Part shown: in pieces, positions 44,394 through 49,349 of the stretch
How positions within the stretch are numbered: the first letter of the stretch is position 1
Layout: the number at the start of each line of letters is the position of its first letter
NCBI GenBank assembly: GCA_050485385.1
Contig: JBJHBG010000021.1
Coordinates: 1 to 49,349 of the forward strand
From: RECO01 sp050485385
GTDB taxonomy: Bacteria > Pseudomonadota > Alphaproteobacteria > Geminicoccales > Geminicoccaceae
DNA length: 49,349 nucleotides
Direction of reading: 5' to 3'
The notes under the pieces: model-generated
Told to the model about the DNA's origin: nothing
Seen by the model: only the letters and a program-made list of their open reading frames with translations
The model's database searches: none
Position numbers and translations under genes: made by a program

Positions 44394-45623
44394 TCAGCCT
44401 CGATCGGCGCGGGCGAGGACGGCGTTCAGCAGCACGTCGGCGGCGGGAGCGACGTCGTCGAGGGTGCAGCTTTCCGCCTCGTTGTGCGTGATGCCGTCCT
44501 TGCAGGGGCAGAACAGCATCGCTGTCGGCGCGACCCGCGACAGGTAGTAGGCGTCGTGCCCCGCTTGGCTCAGCATCTCGACCGGGCGGATGCCGAGGGC
44601 TTCGGCGCTGGCGCGGAGCGTGGCGATCAGCTCGGCATCGAACACCTCGTCGCCGAAGCGCCACGTCTCCTTGACCTCCAGCTCGCAGCGGCCGCGGGCA
44701 GCGGCAACGCCCGCCGCGATCCGGGCCGCTTCGAACATCGACGCCGCCACGGCGCGGTCGGGGTGACGCACGTCGAGCGTCACCTCGGCCCGCGCGGAGA
44801 TCAGGCCGGGCAGGTTGGGCCAGAGGTCGATGCGGCTGGTGGTGGACTTGCCGAGCGGCGCCTGGAGCCAACCGATCTCGTTGACGGCAACGGCGAGGTG
44901 GGCGGCGGCGACGGCGGCATCCCGCCTGCGGTCCATCGGCGTCGGCCCGGTGTGGGCCGTCTCGCCGGTGAAGGCGAGGTTCATCCCCAAGGCCGTGTAG
45001 CCGCCGGTGACGATGCCGACCCTCTCGCCGGCCGCATCCAGTTCCGGTCCCTGCTCGATGTGCAACTCGAAATAGGCATCGACGGGAAAGCCCACCGCGT
45101 GCTCGCCGAGATAGCCGATACGGCGCAGTTCGTCGCCGACGCTGCGGCCTGCCGCATCGAGCCGGCCGTGAAGCCACTCCAGGTCCTTCAGCCCGGCGAA
45201 CACGGCGGAGGCCATCATCGGCGGCGAGAAGCGCGCACCCTCCTCGTTGGTCCAGTTGACCACCTCGATCGGCCGGCGCGGCACGATCCCCGCCTCGGCG
45301 AGCCGGCGCACCGCTTCCAGCCCGGCGAGCACGCCGAGGATGCCGTCGAAGCGGCCACCTGTGATCTGGGTGTCGAGGTGGCTGCCGACGAGCACCGGGG
45401 GCAACGCCTCGCGTCCGGCATAGCGGGCGAACATGTTGCCCGCCCGGTCGATGCGGACGGCGAGACCCGTTTCGCCGCACCAGCGGGCGAAGAGGTCGCG
45501 CATCTCCTTGTCCGCGTCGCCCAGTGCCAGGCGCGACAGGCCGCCGGCCCGGCCGGGGCCGATGCGGGCCGAGGCCATGAGCGTGGACCAGAGACGGTCG
45601 CGGTCGACATGGAGGACGTTCAA
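44394..45623 (-). CDS. M20 family hydantoinase/carbamoylase (N-carbamoyl-amino-acid hydrolase-like)
   Basis: A 409-residue Zn-dependent amidohydrolase. Metal ligands: His82 in VGSHLDTQ, Asp93 in GGRFDGILGV, Glu127/128 in NWTNEEGARF, the His in FELHIEQGPEL and the His near CKDGITHNEAES. This matches N-carbamoyl-L-amino-acid hydrolase, beta-ureidopropionase and allantoate amidohydrolase; sequence alone does not separate them. The start is TTG at 45623 with GGAAGG at 9 nt; GTG at 45632 is an alternative. It may complete a ureide or hydantoin route with the racemase-like, AtzE and amidase genes 24 kb or more away. Confidence 0.88.
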   Translation of the reverse strand: MNVLHVDRDRLWSTLMASARIGPGRAGGLSRLALGDADKEMRDLFARWCGETGLAVRIDRAGNMFARYAGREALPPVLVGSHLDTQITGGRFDGILGVLAGLEAVRRLAEAGIVPRRPIEVVNWTNEEGARFSPPMMASAVFAGLKDLEWLHGRLDAAGRSVGDELRRIGYLGEHAVGFPVDAYFELHIEQGPELDAAGERVGIVTGGYTALGMNLAFTGETAHTGPTPMDRRRDAAVAAAHLAVAVNEIGWLQAPLGKSTTSRIDLWPNLPGLISARAEVTLDVRHPDRAVAASMFEAARIAAGVAAARGRCELEVKETWRFGDEVFDAELIATLRASAEALGIRPVEMLSQAGHDAYYLSRVAPTAMLFCPCKDGITHNEAESCTLDDVAPAADVLLNAVLARADRG

Positions 45624-45756
45624 CGGAGGCACCCTTCCCGAGAAGCGCTGGCGCGGCCGCGATGGCGCGCGAGCGAACGGCCTTCGCCAGCACCGGCGGC
45701 ACCGCAAGCGCGTCCCATTCTGTGCCGGAACGACGGTTCCCGCACGGGCCGCTGGC

Positions 45757-45975
45757 TCAGCGCTTGCGTTCGGCCGGCTCGGTGTCGGGATATTGCTCCA
45801 GGTAGCGGTCGATCAGCGCCTTGAATTGGGGCTCGACCGCGCCGAACGAACCGCAGCGGAAGTCCAGTCCGCCGTGCTTGGTCGGCACATGCCCGATGAT
45901 CTCGCCTTCCTCTTCGTCGTAGTAGACGCGCGCGGTGAATCCACGGTAGTGCAGCCCGCGTCGAGGTGCTGGCAT
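45757..45975 (-). CDS. HicB-like small protein without a HicA partner
   Basis: A 72-residue protein whose core HYRGFTARVYYDEEEGEIIGHVP matches the first strands of HicB antitoxins (the partly degraded RNase H-like fold), ending FKALIDRYLEQYPDTEPAERKR where HicB has its helix. No HicA toxin (dsRBD, ~60 aa with catalytic His) is found beside it, and there is no C-terminal DNA-binding domain. GGGGAGG lies 9 nt before the ATG. It may be a solitary antitoxin-like regulator. The 119-nt gap to the transglutaminase gene holds nothing I can identify. Confidence 0.7.
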   Translation of the reverse strand: MPAPRRGLHYRGFTARVYYDEEEGEIIGHVPTKHGGLDFRCGSFGAVEPQFKALIDRYLEQYPDTEPAERKR

Positions 45976-46094
45976 GCCGAACGTCCTCCCCTGATCGCCC
46001 CCTCGTCGATCATGGTGACGGGCTTCGCGAAGCGACGCAACTCAGCAGTTGCGGAAGCCGCGGCCCGGCGCCTGCCCGGGCGCGGACCACGACG

Positions 46095-47018
46095 TCAGTC
46101 CGGGGCGCCGAGTGTGGGGACCACCGCAGGCGCCGCGCTCCCGAGGTCGTGCGGCACGACGTCCACGGCGACCGTGAGCTCGTGACCGCCGCCGCCGTAG
46201 ACGACGCCGACGATGGGACTGACGTCACCGTAATCGCGACCCCAAGCCAGCGTAATGTGGCCGTCGGCCGGCAGCAGGTCGTTGGTCGGATCGAGGTCGA
46301 CCCAGCCGGCACCGCCGATCCAAAGGCTGATCCAGGCGTGACTGACGTCCGCCCCGACCAGCCGTTCCTGGCCCTCCGGTGGGCGGGTGAGCAGATAGCC
46401 GCTGACGTAGCGGGCGGGCAGGCCGAGGGCGCGGAGCCCGGCCAGCATCAGGTGCGCGAAGTCCTGACAGACGCCCCGGCGCAGGCGAAAGACGTCAGCC
46501 ACCGGCGTCGCCAGCGTCGTGGCTTCGGGATCGAACTCGAAGTCCCGGAAGATGCGGCCGTTGAGGTCGATGGCCGCCTCCAGCACCGGCCGTCCCGCCC
46601 GAAAACTCGCGAGCGCGTAGTCTTCGAGCGCGCCGTCGGTCGGCGTGAAGGGCGAGGCGTAGGCGAAGCGGGCGGCGCCGAGTGCCCCGGCCTCGCTCGC
46701 ACCGCGGCAGGCGGCCACCACCCGTTCCCACGGCGTCGTCAAGGCGGGCGCGGGCGAGGTGGGGGCGGTGACCTCGACCGTCGCGCGCGCATCGACGGCC
46801 AGGTGGCGGTGCTCGCGGTCGATGGTGATCGCCCGCGACGGATTGCCGAACGCGTCCTGACGGCGGTCGCCCCAGGCCGGCACCGGCTCGACCTGGAGCG
46901 ACTGCGCGTGGACCTGTTGGCGGTAGGTGGTCCGCGGCTCCAGGTGCAGGAGGTGATGCGACAGGGCGACCGGAGCCGAGTAGCTGTAGTCGGTGCGGTG
47001 GCGGACCTCGTAGATCAT
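46095..47018 (-). CDS. Transglutaminase-like protease/peptide-modifying protein
   Basis: A 307-residue bacterial transglutaminase-like protein. An N-terminal beta domain (MIYEVRHRTDYSYSAPVALS, HLEPR) precedes the papain-like core with catalytic Cys184 (RRGVCQDFAHLML), His227 (DVSHAWISLWI) and Asp243 (VDLDPTND). It lies 3 nt after the ATP-grasp/alpha-E gene on the same strand. Such transglutaminases are constant partners of circularly permuted ATP-grasp/alpha-E proteins and are thought to cut or exchange the peptide bonds these form. Confidence 0.9.
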   Translation of the reverse strand: MIYEVRHRTDYSYSAPVALSHHLLHLEPRTTYRQQVHAQSLQVEPVPAWGDRRQDAFGNPSRAITIDREHRHLAVDARATVEVTAPTSPAPALTTPWERVVAACRGASEAGALGAARFAYASPFTPTDGALEDYALASFRAGRPVLEAAIDLNGRIFRDFEFDPEATTLATPVADVFRLRRGVCQDFAHLMLAGLRALGLPARYVSGYLLTRPPEGQERLVGADVSHAWISLWIGGAGWVDLDPTNDLLPADGHITLAWGRDYGDVSPIVGVVYGGGGHELTVAVDVVPHDLGSAAPAVVPTLGAPD

Positions 47019-47021
47019 CGC

Positions 47022-49349
47022 TCAGGGCACCGCGCGGCGGGTGCTGAAGGTGGTCGTGGGGGTTTCGGCCAAGACGAAATAGGCGCGGGCGAGTTGATCG
47101 GACGTGGTTTCCAGTGCCGCCTTGACGGCCTGGATTTGCGCCTCGACGGGCGAGACCTCCGGTGGCGTGCCGGGTGGCAGCAACTCGCGGGCGTCGAGCA
47201 GGCGCAGCCGGGTGAGCAGGTCGAGCGCCGTCCGCCGCGCGGGCGACCGATAGGGGCCCTCCTCCGGCAGATCGGCCATGACCTCCTCCAGCCGAGCAAC
47301 CTGGAAGACGAGGCCGCGCGGGTTGGTCTCGTCGAGCAGCAGGAGGTCGAGCACGGGCACGGGCATCGGCAGCGTCACGTAGCGGGCACGATAGGTCATG
47401 TAGCTGTCACAAATCTCGAGCAGGGCTGCGAGCGCGCCTTCGGGGTCGACGTCGGCCGGCGGCTGCACGCCCATCTCCACCAGATCGGCCACCTGGAGCG
47501 CGCGCTCCAGCCGCTTGCCCATGTCGAGAAAACGCCAGCCGTCGTTCCGGGTCATGTGCTCGGCGGCGGTACCGCTGAAGGCCACGAGCAGGCGGATGGC
47601 GTCGTCGACCAGCGCCAACGGCGGCTGCTTCAACACCGGCCCCGCGTGCCGCTGCCAGCGCCGGTCGGTGCGCAGCGCGGTGAGGGCGGTCCAACTGTCC
47701 TGGCTGAGGATGCCACGGGCGAGGGTGGCGTTACGATGCACCGCTTCGAGACTGGCAACGAGGCCATGTGTCGTCTCCGTGCCGTGCAGCAGGCTCTCGA
47801 TGGCATTGGCGAGACGTTCCGCCGGTGTGTCGCCCTCGGGATCGGCATCCAGATGCACGCGCACCAGATGCAGCATCAAGCTGGCCGTCTCGGCCGCCGG
47901 CCCGGCTTCGACGAGGCGCACCAGCACGGCCCTGAGCGTGCGCAGCGCACTCTCCGCGCGTTCGGTGTAGCGGCCGAGCCAGAACAGGGCCTCCGCCGTC
48001 CCGCTCAACAAGTCCCGGGCACTGCGGTGGAGCTCCACCCGAGCCATCCGCTGGCTCAGCAGAGCCGGTAGCGGCGGTTCGTGCTCGGCCGAGGCCACCC
48101 AGACCTCCTTGCTGCCGAAGCCCGAAGGCAGGCCGGTCGCCGCCGACGTGCCGGCGAGCCGGCCGAGCCCGCCGGGCAGTACGTGCACCCGCTCCCCGTC
48201 GACGCAGGCGAAGAGCCGCATCGCCCAATGCACCGGCTCCAGGCGGCCGTCGCGCCACGCGGGGGCGGTGGCGAGCGCCAGCGGCCGTTCGGCCACCCAG
48301 CGGTGGCCGCTGCGCGCGAGGCGCTGCGCCAGTTCCGGGCTGGCATCGTTGGCCGGTGCGTCCAGGTTGAAGACGCCGGGGTCGTGGCGTGCCGTCATCC
48401 GGCCGAGCCGCCAGCCTGCATCGCCCAGCACTTCCCGCCGCGTCTCGGCGTCGCCGAGCCAACGAACCGGCGCGTCCGGCAGGATCGGCTCCTCGTCGAG
48501 CAGCGTGCGGCAGAGGCGCTCGGCGAACGGCCCGATGGTGCGGTTGTGCAGAAGCCCGGTACCGAGGGCGTTGGCGAGGCGGACCCGGCCGAGCCGGGCG
48601 GCGTCGATCAGGCCGGGCGTGCCGGCGCCGCCGAAGCCCGGCACGTACAACGGGTCCAGCTCGCGCCCGGCGCGCTTGCGCAGGATCACGTCGACCCGTT
48701 GCAGCCCCTCGAGGGTCTTGAGGAACACGTCGCCACCCCGCTGCGTCAGATCCACGCTCTCGACCAGCGGCAGCCCGACATAGCGGGCGAGGAAGGCGTG
48801 GCTGAAATAGTTGGGATCTTCGGGGCCGGGCGAGAGCAGGACCGAGCGCCCGTCCTCGTCGCTGGTGGTGCGCAGCACTTCGCCGAGCCGCGCGACGTAG
48901 CCGGCGAGCCGGCGCACGCCGCTCTCCAGGTAAAGGGGGCCCAGCGCCTGGGCGAGCGCCATCCGGCTGCCGAGCACCCAGCCATGGCCGGTGGGGGCGT
49001 CGACCTGGTCGGCAAGCACCACCCAATTGCCGGTCGCATCGAGCGCCACGTCGAGGGCGTAGACGCTGAGCCAGGGCTCCGGCGGCCGCGGCCACTGCAT
49101 GCAGGGGTAGAGGAACTGGGGACTGCCGAAGACGAGGCCCGGCGGCAGCACCCGCTCGCGCAGGAGCCGCTGGCGGCCGTAGAGGTCGCGGAGCGTCGCC
49201 TCGACCAGGCGCACCCGCTGCGTGACCGCCGCCTCCAGCCGTTGCCAGGTCGGCTGGTCGAGGATGATCGGCAGGAGGTCGAGGTCCCAGGCCGCCTTCT
49301 TGTCGTCGGGCCGGGCGTAGACGTTGAAGGCAACGCCCGTGGCCTGGAG
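47022..49349 (-). CDS. Circularly permuted ATP-grasp fused to alpha-E domain (5' end outside window)
   Basis: The 775 visible residues make up most of a fused protein. The N-terminal part, cut by the window edge at LQATGVAFNVYARPDD, is a circularly permuted type 2 ATP-grasp domain: LPIILDQPTW, RLVEATLRDLYGRQRLL, LVLLSPGPEDPNYFSHAFLA-type segment, VFLKTLEGLQRVDVILRKR and GFGGAGTPGLIDAARLGRVRLANALGTGLL. After GSKEVWV (about 400) comes the alpha-E helical domain (AEALFWLGRYTERAESALRTLRAVL to the C-terminus, with SQDSWTALTALRTDRRW and LDLLLLDETNPRGLVFQVARL). Elsewhere these are often separate genes. The fold predicts ATP-dependent amide or peptide ligation; the substrate is unknown. Confidence 0.9.
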   Translation of the reverse strand, partial: LQATGVAFNVYARPDDKKAAWDLDLLPIILDQPTWQRLEAAVTQRVRLVEATLRDLYGRQRLLRERVLPPGLVFGSPQFLYPCMQWPRPPEPWLSVYALDVALDATGNWVVLADQVDAPTGHGWVLGSRMALAQALGPLYLESGVRRLAGYVARLGEVLRTTSDEDGRSVLLSPGPEDPNYFSHAFLARYVGLPLVESVDLTQRGGDVFLKTLEGLQRVDVILRKRAGRELDPLYVPGFGGAGTPGLIDAARLGRVRLANALGTGLLHNRTIGPFAERLCRTLLDEEPILPDAPVRWLGDAETRREVLGDAGWRLGRMTARHDPGVFNLDAPANDASPELAQRLARSGHRWVAERPLALATAPAWRDGRLEPVHWAMRLFACVDGERVHVLPGGLGRLAGTSAATGLPSGFGSKEVWVASAEHEPPLPALLSQRMARVELHRSARDLLSGTAEALFWLGRYTERAESALRTLRAVLVRLVEAGPAAETASLMLHLVRVHLDADPEGDTPAERLANAIESLLHGTETTHGLVASLEAVHRNATLARGILSQDSWTALTALRTDRRWQRHAGPVLKQPPLALVDDAIRLLVAFSGTAAEHMTRNDGWRFLDMGKRLERALQVADLVEMGVQPPADVDPEGALAALLEICDSYMTYRARYVTLPMPVPVLDLLLLDETNPRGLVFQVARLEEVMADLPEEGPYRSPARRTALDLLTRLRLLDARELLPPGTPPEVSPVEAQIQAVKAALETTSDQLARAYFVLAETPTTTFSTRRAVP

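Noticed and set aside
45966..48071. 701-codon plus-strand open frame opposite the transglutaminase and alpha-E genes
   Set aside because: Shadow of two conserved minus-strand genes.

Overview
The window is a GC-rich (roughly 70% by eye, not computed), gene-dense stretch of bacterial chromosome. The gene set (TAXI-type TRAP uptake, CaiB and crotonase genes, DUF482, an AtzE/AtzG pair, AcoABC, alphaproteobacterial-style ArgE, many ATGA/GTGA gene overlaps) fits an alphaproteobacterium, probably of the Rhodospirillales/Geminicoccales kind. That placement is inference: no rRNA, tRNA, phage, insertion sequence or CRISPR array is visible. Both window edges cut a gene (an atoE-like transporter at the left, an ATP-grasp/alpha-E protein at the right).

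Region 1-21.3 kb is a catabolic and uptake block. On the minus strand an amidase, a nitroreductase and an AtoE-like short-chain fatty-acid transporter form one unit. Divergently there follow an AbrB-family membrane protein, a CoA transferase, a crotonase, a TAXI-TRAP transporter (binding protein plus fused permease), a flavin reductase, and an AtzG/AtzE amidohydrolase pair. Then come a DUF482 acyltransferase-like protein with a RidA-family deaminase, a nucleoside hydrolase, a complete oligopeptide/dipeptide-type ABC transporter (two ATPases, two permeases, binding protein) and a hydantoin/Asp-Glu racemase homologue that lacks its second catalytic Cys. An N-carbamoyl-amino-acid hydrolase homologue lies further right (44.4 kb). 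Together these suggest import and stepwise breakdown of organic nitrogen compounds (amides, ureides, nucleosides, hydantoin-like rings) with disposal of the carbon as acyl-CoA.

Region 21.3-33.5 kb holds a Ca2+/Na+ exchanger, a TusA-like protein, a NaChBac/NavAb-type voltage-gated sodium channel with the filter TLESWSM, a lytic transglycosylase, a cystathionine beta-lyase, two possible small proteins, a WYL regulator, and an FtsH paralogue followed by a LOG-family protein and a beta-CASP RNase-like protein. A MaoC hydratase and ArgE with a small coupled ORF follow on the minus strand.

Region 33.6-49.3 kb holds a tightly overlapped run (nitronate monooxygenase, dgoK, dgoA, tlyA), a copper pair (DUF2946-like protein and PCu(A)C chaperone), an SLC13 permease with regulatory TrkA-C domains, the acetoin dehydrogenase genes acoA-acoB-acoC, a YbaK-type editing protein coupled to 6-phosphogluconolactonase, the carbamoylase, an orphan HicB-like protein, and finally a transglutaminase plus ATP-grasp/alpha-E fusion. 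The last is a recognised but functionally unsolved peptide-bond-forming cassette and is one of the best candidates for uncharacterised biology here. Regulatory signals that can be read include an inverted repeat between the divergent amidase and AbrB genes, hairpins directly after both solute-binding-protein genes, and the 9-mer GCTAGGCTC placed like a promoter -10 element before three genes.
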